From Ectobius pallidus (lineage: Eukaryota > Arthropoda > Insecta > Blattodea > Ectobiidae): 64,000 nucleotides of DNA. Where the stretch lies: NCBI GenBank assembly GCA_964059195.1, contig CAXKWD010000009.1, positions 149,539,890 through 149,603,889 of the forward strand, written 5' to 3'. The position numbers and the translations under genes are program-made. A model generated the notes under the pieces. It was not told where the DNA came from, ran no database searches, and worked only from the letters and a program-made list of their open reading frames with translations. Within the stretch, counting starts at the first letter, position 1, and each line of letters opens with the position of its first letter. Positions 29,046 to 39,769 of the stretch are shown in pieces.

Positions 29046-30703
29046 GTTGTTAATATTAATATCATAGTTTAAACATGCTACAATTTGAATACCCGAGATT
29101 CTTAAATGTTTTTAATCTGCAGGTTGTGTATTAATTTTTAATGGTACATACTGCTTTCCTTTCTCAATCTAAAAGCCTTAATATCACAAAACGTATCATA
29201 CATGTGACAAAGTGTGTGCTAAAAATTTGCAATTTTTATTTTTACAATTTTAGTAATCCCTTTGCCATTACCCCAGATTATTACCATAAAGCATATTGCT
29301 ACTGAAAAAACTAGAGTAATCATTTGATTTGAAAATGGCGAAATCTATTCGATATTCACATTTGCATGGACTGTGTGATGTATTTTGTTTCTGAACGAAG
29401 TGGAGTGACCAACTGTCCTTGTGTATTGTCGCAAGTGCCTTGTATCCACCTCTACATTTAGCTAAATAATGTATAACACTAACCACATAGTTAAGTGTGT
29501 CAAGCGGAGGCGGTAGCTGTAACGAAGTGGGCTTGCATTTTCGAACAATGTACGATACACTGTTTGTAGGTTTTGAAAATGTATCATATCATATTTCCCT
29601 GAGGTTTGTCGGTCTGTCACTTCCATCTAGTGATATGTCATCACACATCCAACATCCAATCATGAGTTTCTTCATAATACGAGGACAGAAGATTCGGTAG
29701 ACCATTGTATAAAAGAAACTGTATCGCTGAGGGTGGGTTCGGCGGGATACATAAATCCCAAGGTGCGACTTATGTTTGGATTTACCCTTGAAAACTTCTG
29801 GGCTGTTAGGCTGTGGTCCAAGTTTGCAGGGACCTGATGCCCGAGCTCGTAGGAAGACATATCTCCAGTCGACGCTTGAGCAGCCTCTGAGGATGCCTGC
29901 CATAGTAGCAGGCGAAACATCAGATCCCAGTTTCCTTGGACCATGGCCTAACAGCCCAGAAGTTTTCAAATCATATGACATCGGCCATGAAACCCTGTAG
30001 AGTGATAATTTTTTAAAAATAATCCAGGAACTAAATTTCTTAAGTGCAGGTCTGTGCACACCTTTCTTTTGAGTGTTGTAGTATCTAAGTTAATTGCTAA
30101 GTCATATTAATAAACCAATTGTTCTACCACCACTGATCCTTTTGACTTTTTGTCGTATCTCCATCAGTTATACCTTAAATTGAGAATTTATTAGCTTATA
30201 TAAATTTAGTACGTTTTTCACATAATATGTAATTTTTGCTACGATGAGCTTTCAAAATTTAGTGTTCATATCAGCCCTGTCAGTACGGAAAAACTTCCTG
30301 GATAGCCTTGATGCCATTCATATTTAGGACAGTCTAGATAATGCATGTCAAACTCATCTTTTCCTAAGGGCCAACTAGACTTGATAAATTGAAGTCCAAG
30401 GGCCACAAGCCGAATTGAAAAAGTAACCTTGTGTTCTTATAAAAATTTAAGCAGGCTTTTTGTATTTTGTGCAAAGAAACCACCCGACTTTTAAATGTTA
30501 ACACACCATAGAATAAAACATTTCATACTGTTGGGAGCTGACGAGATGATCCATGATTTGTTGGTGGCATGCAGGGGGAAGATGGTGTTGTGCTATAACT
30601 GCAAGTGCAAGTGCTATTGGCTGCAGATAAGAGCTCCATAGTCAGGCCAGGGATCATCAGCTCCCAATAATACCATTCTTGCCATTTGATGCTATGTGTA
30701 TTA
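29046..30703 (+). repeat. Duplicated 3'-flank block (copy 2, ZNF-3 side)
   Basis: Collinear with 4326-6040 downstream of ZNF-1, including a partial fold-back repeat (29786-29970) and the left part of the 22-bp-TIR MITE (30328 onwards). No gene is visible. Differences from copy 1 are small indels and loss of half of the fold-back. Confidence 0.7.
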
Positions 30704-31029
30704 CAAGGGCTATTTTTTTTTCAACTCTGATAGGCCATAAAATGAAAACCACAGTGAAAATCAAAACTGTTTTATTTGGAAAATTTAGGTACACATTCTA
30801 GTTGCTTCTCTACATAGTCGTGGTCCAATTGAGACATTTGTTGTAGCATGGTACCACCTTTCCAATACCCTCTTCATAGAAATTTGCCGGCAGCATATTG
30901 TGAGAAGGGTCTTCACGGGATTTTGAAGTTATTCGTTGGTGTGGAAGCACTGTCCTGCCAGATCTTTCTGCCGAAAAATATGAAAGTCACTCGGCATAGG
31001 AACAAGTTTTTGAAATCTATCGTGACAGG

Positions 31030-31299
31030 CATAGACGTAACCAGGCCGACCATATGGGGGGGTTATAAGATCTGGAGAGGGGGGTTCCGGGGTCCACCCC
31101 CGGAAAATTTTAAAAATTGAGATGCACAATAACGAGTTTTAAGCTTACCACGCTTTAAACTCATGTTAAGTAATTTATAAGCAGATTTTTAAAAAAGGTG
31201 ATGTATCACAATAATGAACTAAATAGTACAATTTTCCCTTTTTTAATCAATGGGGGGGGGGGTTCAAACCCCCAAAAAACCCCCCTCGTTACGCCTATG
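31030..31299. mobile_element. 270-bp TIR element with 8-bp target duplication (hAT-like)
   Basis: Ends CATAGACGTAACCAG and CTCGTTACGCCTATG (reverse complements with two mismatches). GTGACAGG (31022-31029) and GTGATAGG (31300-31307) flank it. The ZNF-1-side mariner (about 7741) reads GTGACAGCGGATGAAAC without interruption. The interior has long G and C runs. Confidence 0.7.
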
Positions 31300-31560
31300 G
31301 TGATAGGGGATGAAACATGGATTTGTTACAATCCAGAATCAAAAGAACAATACAAACAATGGACGCACACATATTTCCCAAAGAAACCGAAGATCTACAG
31401 TGAGTCCCACGCAAGAGTTGGCCAATGACGCGGGTTTCTGTGTCGCGGCTGGCACAGCTCCAACTACCGAGCGATCAGGTGAAATATCTACGCAAAAAAG
31501 CCGCGATCGTTGTAATGATTCAGGTTCTCACATTTACAGTTAAAATTACAATGAAAATAA

Positions 31561-31950
31561 CCACGTACTTCATCACAAGAGATGATGGAAATGTTCTCTT
31601 TTTGCATCCAGACAATACTGGCACCTTTTTAGGAAATTTTCTTTCACGCGCATAAGTTCAGCTTCCGAGACAGAGTTACTTTCTCTTGTGATAGGCCTAT
31701 GTGATATTGTCTTTAAGTTCTTTTAACAGTATGTAAATATTATTTATGGGGAAACTTGAAAAATAAAGTGTATAGGTCAATTTCCCATACAGAAGAAGAA
31801 CTTAAAGACAATATTACAAGAGAAATTAACTCTATCTCGGAAGCTGAACTTACGCGCATGAAAGAAAATTCCCTAAAAAAGGTGCCAGTTATGCAAGAGG
31901 AGAACATTTCCAACATCTCTTGTGATGAGGTACGTGGTTATTAAGTGCCA
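31561..31950. repeat. Hairpin of two inverted transposase C-termini
   Basis: Arms of about 165-170 bp (ATCACAAGAGATGATGGAAA... and its reverse ...TTTCCAACATCTCTTGTGAT) flank a ~55-bp loop. Each arm encodes the same ~50 residues of a transposase-like C-terminus. Confidence 0.65.
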
Positions 31951-32024
31951 GTATGGTACTTTATGAGATTGTGTGGTGGACGAAAAAATGCCTGTCCGTC
32001 TGTCCGTCTGTCCGTGTGTCTGTA

Positions 32025-32790
32025 CGCACCATAACTCAAATACGCTTTTTCGGATTTTCATGAAACTTGGAAAACACATTTATAATGTCCATGGGAAGAA
32101 CCCTATTGATATTGAACCAAATCGGTTCACCGGTACCGGAGTAATGCCCAATTTAGTGCCTATTTTAATAGATTATGGCGCCTTTCTAATAGAAAGGCGC
32201 CATCACTCAAATACGCTGTATCGGATTTCCATGAAACTTGGTATACCCATTTATGACGTCCATGAGAAGTGCCCTATTGAATTTGAACCTAATCTGTTGA
32301 CCGGTACCGGAGTAAAACCCAATTTAGTGTCTACTTTAAAGGCGCAATAACTCAAATACGCTTTATCGGATATTTATGAAACTTCGTATACGCATTTATA
32401 ATGTCCATGGAAAGACGTTTATTGATATTGGACCAAATCGGTTGGCCAGTACCGGAATAATGCCCAATTTAGTGTTTTTATGTTAATATATAAGAAATCG
32501 CGATAACTCAAATATGCTTTATTGGATTTTCCTGAAATTTTGTATACCCATTTATAATGTACGTGGAAAGACGTCTACTGATATTGAACCAAATCGGTAG
32601 ACCGGTACCGGAGTAAAACCCAATTTAGTGAATATTTTAAAGACGCGGTAACTCAAATACGCTTTACCGGATTTTTATGAAACTTGGTATATACATTTAT
32701 AATGTCCATGGGAAGACGTCTATTCATAATGGATAAAATCGATTGACCTGTTTCGGAGTAATGCTCAATTTAGTGCCTATTTTATGGTAA
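32025..32790 (+). repeat. Tandem array, five ~150-bp units
   Basis: Units begin with (A)TAACTCAAATACGCTTTwtCGG at about 32033, 32207, 32346, 32499 and 32645 and contain ATGAAACTTGG, ATTTATAATGTCCATGG, AACCAAATCGG, CCGGTACCGGAGTAA and CCCAATTTAGTG. Units 1 and 2 are separated by a perfect 13-bp-arm palindrome (32175-32203, ATGGCGCCTTTCT). A preceding TGTCCGTC run (31989-32015) is a microsatellite. Confidence 0.75.
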
Positions 32791-33526
32791 TATACGTATT
32801 CGAAAGAATTTATAAAAAAAATGAAAATCAGTTATCTTGACAACATAGCCTATTGTTTTACTGTGATTTTATAAGGCCTTGGAAATTAAAATACAGGTAG
32901 CTATGACAAAAACATATTAATTGACATGCGCTTATCCAACTAAACCGTTAAAATGTCCCAGGTGGCCGAGATGGTAGACCTTTCTTCTTCCGTAATATAA
33001 GCCCTGCTTAATGAATAAATCTGGAGCTTAACTTGGAAATCAATTTAAAAAAAAACATATTCTGCATATCATAATTGCAGTCATAACTGATTAAACAAAA
33101 ACATACTGGCACTTTGTTACATCAGTTTACCTGATTTTATTTTCATTGTAATTTTAACTGTAAATGTGAGAACCTGAATCATTACAACGACCGCGGCATT
33201 ATTTGCGTAGATATTTCACCCGATCGCTCGGGAGTTGGAGCTGTGCCAGCCGCAACGCAGAATCCCGCGTCATTGGCCAACTCTTGCGTAGCTTCCAAAC
33301 CAAAGAAGAATTTCAAAACACTTCGAAATGCTGTGAAGACCCTTCTCACAATATGCTGCCGGCAAGCTTCTATGAAGAGGGCATTGGAAAGTTGGTACCA
33401 CGCTATTAAAAAATGTCTTAATTGGATTGTGACTATGTAGAAAAGTAGCTAAAAGGACCTAAATATTCCAAATAAAACAATTTTGATTTTCACTCCATCG
33501 GAGGTTGAATAAAAAATATCCCTTGT

Positions 33527-33565
33527 GCTAATACTAATACTAATACTAATACTAATGCTAATAAT
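33527..33565 (+). repeat. (CTAATA)n microsatellite
   Basis: About six tandem units at the right edge of the mariner. Confidence 0.85.
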
Positions 33566-33689
33566 ATTGCATTCCATGGATCCAAGAAATTTGGATATGG
33601 AACAAGTCAGGACACACACACATTCACACACATACCCATACATACCTATTTACAAAACATAAAATATAGTTTACTTACATAGGCCAATT

Positions 33690-34500
33690 CAAAACAAGTT
33701 AAGGGATTACAATTTATTGTGCCCTTGCTGCAGATTTATTAAAATTGATGAATTCCTCCACAGTATAGAAGGCGTGTGACTGTAAAAAAATTTTCAGTTT
33801 CTTTTTCAAGTGATGCTTATTATTAATGCTCATTTTTATGTCGTGTGGACAATGATTAAAGAGTTGAATTGCCGATAGAAAACTCCTTTCTGGTACAGAA
33901 TAAGATGAGTTGTTGGCTTGTGAAGATTGAGTTTATTCCTTGTGTTGATGCCATGTATATTGGAGTTTGTTACGAAGTTCTCAAGATTATCCACTGTGTA
34001 AGTAATCAGTGCTAGGATGTATTCACAAGCTAATGGAAGTATGTTATGAGTTTTGAATAGCTCTTTGCATGACTCTGTTTTTTTAACATTTCCTATTATT
34101 CTAAGAGCTCTTTTTTGCAGTAGGAATATCTTTTTGCTTTCACAGGAATTGCCCCAGAATATTGCAGAATAGAATAGAATAGAAAAGATTTTATTGTCAT
34201 TAAGCTTTGTAACAATAGACGTCAAGTTACACTTATAAACAAAATATACAAACAAAAAATAGTGCCAAAACTAACAATAGTAAAATTACAATAAATAATC
34301 AAGATAAAAACTATTTGTAGCTTGGCTAATAGATTAATGTCAAAGTTAAAGTTAATAGCAGAAAGCAACTGATACAATTATCCTTATTTCTAAAGGGTCA
34401 CATTCTGGCATTTAAAGAATTCATTGACTGAATAAGATTGTGTAATTGCCAGCCAGTTATACAATTAACCTACATTTAAATAGATTAATAAAGAAGACAT
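33690..34500 (-). mobile_element. LINE fragments, one inserted in another
   Basis: The reverse frame 33836-34255 encodes a LINE C-terminus (FWGNSCESKKIFLLQK, RALRIIGNVKKTESCKELF, NTRNKLNLHKP). At 34165 it meets a second reverse-strand 3' end with tandem AGAAT units and TTTTATTGTCATT. Stops and a broken C-terminus show both are dead. Confidence 0.65.
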
Positions 34501-35080
34501 ACAGAGAGCCTTCGATGCGCTGATAGAATGGGCAGAATCAAACAAGTTCGATTTAAACCAAAGAAAAACAGTTCAAATGGTTTTTAGAAAAGGAGGAAAA
34601 CTAACACAAAATGACTCTATCAAACATGTACAACAACCACTGGAAATTGTAAAGTCTTTCAAATACCTGGGAATTACGTTACAGCCAACATTGACATCAT
34701 TTCGCATTCATGTACAAGACAGAGCGGCAGCTGCAACAAAAGCGATCTTTGAAATACAGAACATCACTACTGTAAGATAGTCCCAATAATCAGCTACGGT
34801 ATGGAGTCAATATGGGACAAGCTCAGCCGCAATGACCTAGCCACTATAGAAAAAGTAAAAGCAAGATTCCTTAAACGTGCCCTTGGTATCTCAAAATTTG
34901 CGCCATCCCGTCTAGCTTACGAATTGGCTAAGGAATCTTTCCTGATTGATGACCTCAGAATGAGACTATCACTACCATCTACTATGAACTCATCGCTACA
35001 CCTACAAGAAAGAAATCAGCAGAAGGAAGATATATGGCTAGATTTTTATTGTATGTTAAATGTTAAATGTTAGATGCCTG
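34495..35080 (+). mobile_element. LINE reverse-transcriptase fragment
   Basis: Forward frames give RAFDALIEWAESNKFDLN..KTVQMVFRKGGKL and KYLGITLQPTLTSFRIHVQ, then (34801) WDKLSRNDLATIEKVKARFL. The same family is on the reverse strand at 51286-52440 (KTVQMTFRKGGNL, MGITLQTRAKSFSIHIQE). It is 5'- and 3'-truncated. Confidence 0.7.
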
Positions 35081-35119
35081 TCGGAGAACACACAGTGTAT
35101 AGACATGGTCAAAGAAACA

Positions 35120-36375
35120 AAATTACATCAAGTCAGACGCATCGCAATTAAAAAATTCACTCATATCGTAAAAAGATCTTGTAATCAACCAACCAGAGAT
35201 CACAGATTTGAAATGATTTCGCTTTAGCCTAAATAATCCAGCTGGCACTTTGTTTGCAATTTTTATGGACATTGCTTCACAATTCTTCATAGTTAGAGAA
35301 AGCCTGCAGGCAGGATAGTTCAAAGAATTTTGTTGCCTAGTTTCATAATTGTGTAGATCGCTTCTAGTACTAAAAGCATTAATATTATCTCTAACATATG
35401 AAAGAGACTCAAGTATATACTGAGAAGTAATAGTCAATATTTTAAGATCAGTAAACAGTGGTCTACATTGCTCATTCAATGGTGAATTAGTGATAATTCT
35501 AATGGCCTTCTTCTGGAGAACAAAAACCTTATTTATAATAATTAAGGAATCTCGCACAATGTGCATTATCTTAACCTAAGACTTAACCTACCCAGTCCTG
35601 AACCCGGGAAAGGGATTTTTCACTACTGAAAAATCCCCGACCCGGCCGGAAATCGAACCCGGGCCGCCGGAGTGGAAGGCAGGCGCGCCACCGACTCACC
35701 CACGGCGACGGACAAAACCTTATTTATGTGAGAACTATTGCCCCAGAGGGTGAGTCCATAAGTTAGAATACTATGAAAATAAGCAAAATAAGCAACCCTA
35801 ATGTAGGCATTAGGCACAATGGATCTTAGTCTTAAGAGAAGAAAAAGAACTCTGGATAATTTAAGGCAAATATAGTTAATATGATCTTCCCAAGTCAGTC
35901 TGTGATCAATGACAATACCCAGCATATTAAAACTTTTGGTCTCCTGAGCTTTCTTAAGATGCCATGGTTGACAGAGGATGGACAAAGACCAACCAGGACT
36001 GGCGACACATGCTAACAAGCCTAGCTGTACATGGCTACCACCACAAAATATGCAGAACAAAATATTATCATACCCCGACAGTGATTGCTTGTGCTCCCTA
36101 TGTGAATTGTATTGTGATAGATACCACATAACGAAGTGCAAAAACCGATCTGTCTCGCTAAAAGAATACAGTACATCGTGAATGAATAATACTATGCACG
36201 TTGGTGCGCTGTTCCTTTCATCAAATAGATTATATGGAGCTTCTCTCAATTCTGTTGGTAGCTTATTAAACATTTTCATACCAAACACCTCATGACTATT
36301 CAGTCTACAGAAAGGTATGTTAATATTACGATTATTTCTATTCATGAAACAGATTATTGTCTCTGTTGGACATTT
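35120..36375 (-). mobile_element. LINE C-terminal fragments, interrupted by a SINE
   Basis: Reverse frames 35123-35566 (VFVLQKKAIRIITNSPLNEQ, NYETRQQNSLNYPACRL, VPAGLFRLKR) and 35623-36378 (AYFHSILTYGLTLWGNSSHI...) are one LINE split by the SINE at 35537-35713. A forward-strand LINE tail (35950-36180, with a C-x2-C...H...C motif) lies within. Confidence 0.65.
35537..35713 (-). mobile_element. tRNA-derived SINE with 14-bp target duplication
   Basis: AAAACCTTATTTAT flanks it at 35523-35536 and 35714-35727. On the reverse strand it starts GTCCGTCGCCGTGGGTGAGT, has A-box-like GTGGGTGAGTCGGTGG and B-box GGTTCGATTTCC spaced as in a pol III promoter, then a non-tRNA body with CGGGGATTTTTCA and an A/T-rich tail. 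177 bp. Confidence 0.85.
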
Positions 36376-36394
36376 CATGCGAATGAGCTCCTGG

Positions 36395-36480
36395 GAGCCC
36401 GGTTACAAAAATCACTAATTAGTGTGCCTCACAAGTACTGCATATGACATAACTTCTTGAAAGCCTTGAAAGCCTTAATC
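36395..36480 (+). repeat. Fragment of the tRNA-containing repeat (left end)
   Basis: GGGAGCCCGGTTACAAAAAT...CTCACAAGTACTGCATATGACATAACTT matches the repeat; its continuation (GAGGTAGACCATTAGGGC...) resumes at 37074. The LINE ORF1 fragment between is an insertion. Confidence 0.65.
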
Positions 36481-37079
36481 ATGTCGGTATCGGCAAGAAA
36501 TAGAACTATTATTGATGCAAAGTGTTCTAAATGCAAAAAGATCGTAAGAAATGGTATTATTTGTGACACGTGTGATAATATGGATACATTTTAGATGTGC
36601 TGGTTTACAAGAAGAACACTTGCCGGATGAAGATAGTGAATGGAACTGTTTTATATGTACGCGGAGAGTTGATGATATTAACAGAAACACTAAGGATGAA
36701 AATGCTAAAAACAGTCAGTGTGATAATGAGGCTTCACTTCTGGAGGTAATAAAAGTTCTTAAAAATGATTTGTCAACCTTACAAATGGAGTATGATAATC
36801 TAAAAAGTAACATTGCTGCGTCAACCTCAGTAAATGAGGTTAACAATATGACGAATCAGATGGTTTCAACCGTCTCACCAGTTAATGTAAGGTGGGAATC
36901 AGTGACTTATAAACGAAAATATAAGCCTAGACTCAGTATAAACAGTACAGCAGATTTTCCTCCACTTAATAAGATTTCTAAACCACTATTTTCTGAAACT
37001 ACAAGTAGAACTTTACCTTTGAAAAATTCCTATGCTGTACTTGAAAACCTTCAAACGGATGCTTCTTTGTCTGAGAGGT
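36481..37079 (+). pseudogene. LINE ORF1 fragment with PHD-like zinc finger
   Basis: From the ATG at 36481: CSKCKKIVRNGIICDTCDNM, then after a frameshift near 36590 (frame 36551-37081) RCAGLQEEHLPDEDSEWNCFIC, together a C4HC3 PHD-like spacing, then a Leu-rich coiled coil (LLEVIKVLKNDLSTLQMEYD) and a Ser/Thr-rich tail. PHD-type ORF1 proteins are known in CR1-group LINEs. It is inserted in a tRNA-containing repeat. Confidence 0.65.
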
Positions 37080-37340
37080 AGACCATTAGGGCAATTAGTC
37101 ATAAGGAGATTGGTTCCACAGGTGCTGTGAATTGAACTCCGGCTTAGCTCAGTTGGTAGAGCATTGATGTGAATAGCCAAAGGTCCTGGGTTCAAGTCCC
37201 AGTGTCGGAGGAATTTTTCTCCTATAATATTCTCTTCTAGTAGCAACTGGAAGAGAATTAAAAATTTTCACTGACATGTACCTAAAATTATGTTTGGTTG
37301 TTGCAAACAAGCACTGATCCTGTAAAATGTGATTGCAATT
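37080..37340 (+). repeat. tRNA-containing dispersed repeat, copy A
   Basis: GGTAGACCATTAGGGCAATT leads into a tRNA-like segment (37138-37209) and then GAATTTTTCTCCTATAATAT. Collinear with 52810-52990 to the right of ZNF-5, as part of a longer duplicated stretch. Confidence 0.75.
37138..37209 (+). tRNA. tRNA-like segment in repeat, copy A (probably not functional)
   Basis: TCCGGCTTAGCTCAGTTGGT gives acceptor 5' strand, D-arm and a full A box. GGGTTCAAGTCCC gives the T-arm/B box, and TGTCGGA closes the acceptor. The anticodon stem is mismatched here (TTGAT against GCCAA). The loop carries GAA in the anticodon place. Confidence 0.45.
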
Positions 37341-37940
37341 TCTGGTGCCAAAGGTAAACAAAGACATAAATATAAATGGATCGAGTCTAGAGGAAGTAGA
37401 AACAACCAAGTACCTTGGAATAAACTTAAATAATAGACTGAAATGGGATAAACAGGCAAATGAATGCTGCAGACAATTAAGTAGTATTATTTATGTATTG
37501 AGATAGATGGCAGCATTTTGTAACCTTAACATATTGTAATGCATTATCACAGCCTATTTGTAGGCCATGGGGTGCTTCATCATTAGGCATTATAAACAAA
37601 TATTCACATTACAGAAAAAAGCAGTACAAATTATGACAAAAATGAAAATTAGAGGAACGTTTAGGCCAGTTTTGAAGAAATTTAAAATACTCACATTTCC
37701 CAGCCTGATAATATATTTCGATTAATAATAAACATCAAAACAAATAATCAGCAACAAAATATTGATATTCACAGTCATAATTCAAGAAACAAAAATGATT
37801 ACAGATTAAAGGAGCAAATTATAAAGAGATACAACTATACAATATACGTCCGTACTTCCAAACGATCAATAAACGAAATAAATAGATTAAGGAAAAAAAT
37901 GAGGATATTATAGGAGAAAAATTCCTCCAAATTCCTATAA
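37341..37940 (+). mobile_element. Degenerate LINE fragment
   Basis: ETTKYLGINLNNRLKWDKQA is readable at about 37392-37455, then stops and shifts break the LQKKAVQIMTKMKIR region (37610-37665). The same fragment, at the same position after a tRNA-like segment, is at 53080-53640. Confidence 0.65.
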
Positions 37941-37944
37941 TATT

Positions 37945-38330
37945 CTCATGTAATGTCCAACAGAGACAATAATCTGTGGTTCATGAAAGCTTAATATCTA
38001 TCTTGAATGTTAACTGTACAATAACAGTGGGAGCCCGGTCACAAAAATCACTAATTAGTGTGCCTCACAGTACTGCTTATGACATAACTTGTCTGTCTGT
38101 GAGGTAGACCATTAGGGCAATTAGTCATAGGAGAGAAGTTCCATCTGGCGCTGTGAATTGAACTCCGGCTTAGCTCAGTTGGTAGAGCATTGGCGCGAAC
38201 AGCCAAAGGTCCTGGGTTCAAGTCCCAGTGTCGGAGGAATTTTTCTCCTATAATATTCTCATGTAATGTCCAACAGAGACATTAATCTGTGGTTCATGAA
38301 AGCTTATAAATATCTAAGGAAAAAAACTTT
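37945..38330 (+). repeat. tRNA-containing dispersed repeat, copy B (most complete)
   Basis: Order: ATTCTCATGTAATGTCCAAC end piece, GGGAGCCCGGTCACAAAAAT, CACTAATTAGTG, CCTCACAGTACTGC, TGTCTGTCTGTGAGGTAGAC, GGTTCCATCTGGCGCTGTGAA-like block, tRNA-like segment (38164-38235), TTTTTCTCCTATAATATTCTC, and the ATGTAATGTCCAACAG piece again. Fragments of it occur at 9325, 26770, 36395, 37080, 44235, 52440 and 52740. Confidence 0.75.
38164..38235 (+). tRNA. tRNA-like segment in repeat, copy B (probably not functional)
   Basis: The cloverleaf is well paired: anticodon stem TTGGC/GCCAA, T-arm CTGGG/CCCAG, acceptor TCCGGCT/TGTCGGA with one G-T and one mismatch. Loop GCGAACA has C instead of the invariant U33. 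Anticodon position reads GAA. Confidence 0.5.
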
Positions 38331-38972
38331 TAAATTTTTTTATTCTATTGAGTTCCTTAACCAACAGTAAATAGTACACAAGACTGTATTATAAATTGTT
38401 ATATAAAACCTTTTTTTACTAACACTACATCTCATTATAAACTTATTTCTTATATATTTACTTAGAGGTATACTGCCAACTATTTTTCCAATTGTTTTCA
38501 AAAAATGAAAGTTGCATAATATACTAAATATAGCTAAAATTAAATGATTTGTTTGTAGTAGTAAAAAGAGACATTTTGTAAATATGACATATTTTCTGAA
38601 AGTTTCTGTAGACTCAGTATTATTGTAAATGTAGTTTTTAGTATGTAAATTAGACGACGTGTCCAACATCATTCTTGCATTGATCTTACAAACAAAAAAA
38701 TCTAATATAATCGAAATTACAATCATCTTATAGGATTACCAAAATTGTAAGCTTGTAAAAAGAAAGATTGCAAATTTTAGCATATACTTTATTACATGTA
38801 TATTAACCAAGATTCATATCATTAGGGCTTTAGGTTGATAAAGAAAGCAGTAAGTACAATCTGCAGATTAAAAACATTTAAGAATCTTACAGAATATCTT
38901 TACAGCATCTCAGGTATGCAAATTGTAGAATGTTTAAACTATGATATTAAAATTAACAATAAGCAGTTTCAG
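38331..38972 (-). repeat. Duplicated 3'-flank block of ZNF-4 (copy 1)
   Basis: Collinear with 53650-54795 beside ZNF-6 (minus the Tigger-like MITE there). Its right part (38760-38972) also matches, in reverse, the 3' flanks of ZNF-1 and ZNF-3. No gene seen; the reverse frame 38340-38726 is compositionally AT-driven. Confidence 0.65.
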
Positions 38973-38974
38973 TG

Positions 38975-39036
<62 letters not shown>
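38975..39036 (+). repeat. (AAT)n microsatellite, LINE tail
   Basis: About 20 units, forming the 3' tail of the reverse-strand LINE that follows. Confidence 0.9.
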
Positions 39037-39037
<1 letters not shown>

Positions 39038-39550
39038 TTTATTCACCATTAGGAATTACAAGAATCCAAAGGCTTCGTCATACTTAAGAACTAAATAAAA
39101 TATTGAACAAAACATAACTATACATACAGTACACATACAAAATGCAGACATTAGTCCATAAAAATAAATTTATAAAGTCAGTAAATTGGCGGAGATGAAA
39201 TCTTGAGTACTATAGAAAACATGCTCCATAAGAAGATTTCTCACTTTAGTTTTGAAAAGTTTTTGACTGGTGTGCTTAAAAGAGTGGGGAAGTTTATTGT
39301 ACAGAATTAGACCCGAGTGATTGATGAATTTTAAACTTCTGGAGGTACGGTGGGATGTGAGGTGAAAATCATTAATTCCTCGCGTGTCATGGTGATGGTG
39401 ATGGAAGTTCTTTGGAAATTTCTGTTTGTTTGCATGTATGAAGCAAACAGTCTCTAGAATGAAGATGCAAGGGACAGGAAGAATATTTAATTTTTTGAAA
39501 AGAGGCTTGGTATGCGTGCGGTTAGATACATGCATCATAATTTTGAATTT
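39037..39550 (-). mobile_element. 5'-truncated LINE in the 3' flank of ZNF-4
   Basis: The reverse frame 39170-39538 gives RTHTKPLFKKLNILPVPCIF, DTRGINDFHL, LILYNKLPHSFK. The other paralogues show the site without it (CAGTTTCAGTGATGCTTTATTG at 54785). Confidence 0.75.
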
Positions 39551-39700
39551 TGATGCTTTATTGTGATTCGATTAAGCTTTATTGTAGTAGTTATTGCATA
39601 AATTTATTTTTACAATGTCCAATAACATCTTGCTTGATATTTCATGACTGCCAATCAAGTTTACTTTCCTTGTGCGGGTAAGGAGATGTCTTTTAATAAA
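39551..39700 (-). terminator. 3' flank of ZNF-4 with poly(A) signal
   Basis: TTTATT at 39557-39562 (AATAAA in gene sense), about 210 bp after the ZNF-4 stop, in the conserved CAATAAAGCATC context. The LINE at 39037-39550 lies just beyond. Confidence 0.55.
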
Positions 39701-39769
39701 ACATCCTCTCTTCGTTACAGATATCACACTTAAAAATTCACACTCCTGTATGGCTAAGCAGATGACGTT

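Larger units (their letters stand above)
31410..33288. mobile_element. DNA element with 151-bp terminal inverted repeats
   Basis: 31410-31560 and 33138-33288 are reverse complements with few mismatches, starting CGCAAGAGTTGGCCAATGAC. Inside are a ~170-bp hairpin (31561-31730 against 31785-31950) and a five-unit tandem array (32025-32790). The forward frame 31756-31944 (EEELKDNITREINSISEAEL...) resembles the C-terminus of an insect DNA transposase and is one arm of the hairpin. The 1879-bp element is inserted in the mariner; I cannot name the superfamily. Confidence 0.7.
30704..33527. mobile_element. mariner, internally inverted and twice interrupted
   Basis: The left end ACAAGGGCTATTTTTTTTTC and right end (reverse) CACAAGGGATATTTTTTATT form a TIR pair. 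30740-30990 is the reverse-strand 3' part; 31305-31400 encodes IGDETWICYNPESKEQYKQW on the forward strand; 33295-33440 encodes the C-terminus (LESWYHAIKKCLNWIVTM) forward. Inserted elements: 31030-31299 and 31410-33288. The shared internal inversion with 7409-7880 places this mariner before the flank duplication. Confidence 0.65.

Noticed and set aside
31973..32350. 125-residue forward frame with repeated SNTL.RI.MKLG motifs
   Set aside because: It is the translated ~150-bp tandem array; the frame is not kept over all five units.
37013..37409. Reverse frames with HWDLNPGPLAIHINALPTEL or LGLEPRTFGYS
   Set aside because: They are translations through the tRNA-like segment, a well-known annotation artefact.
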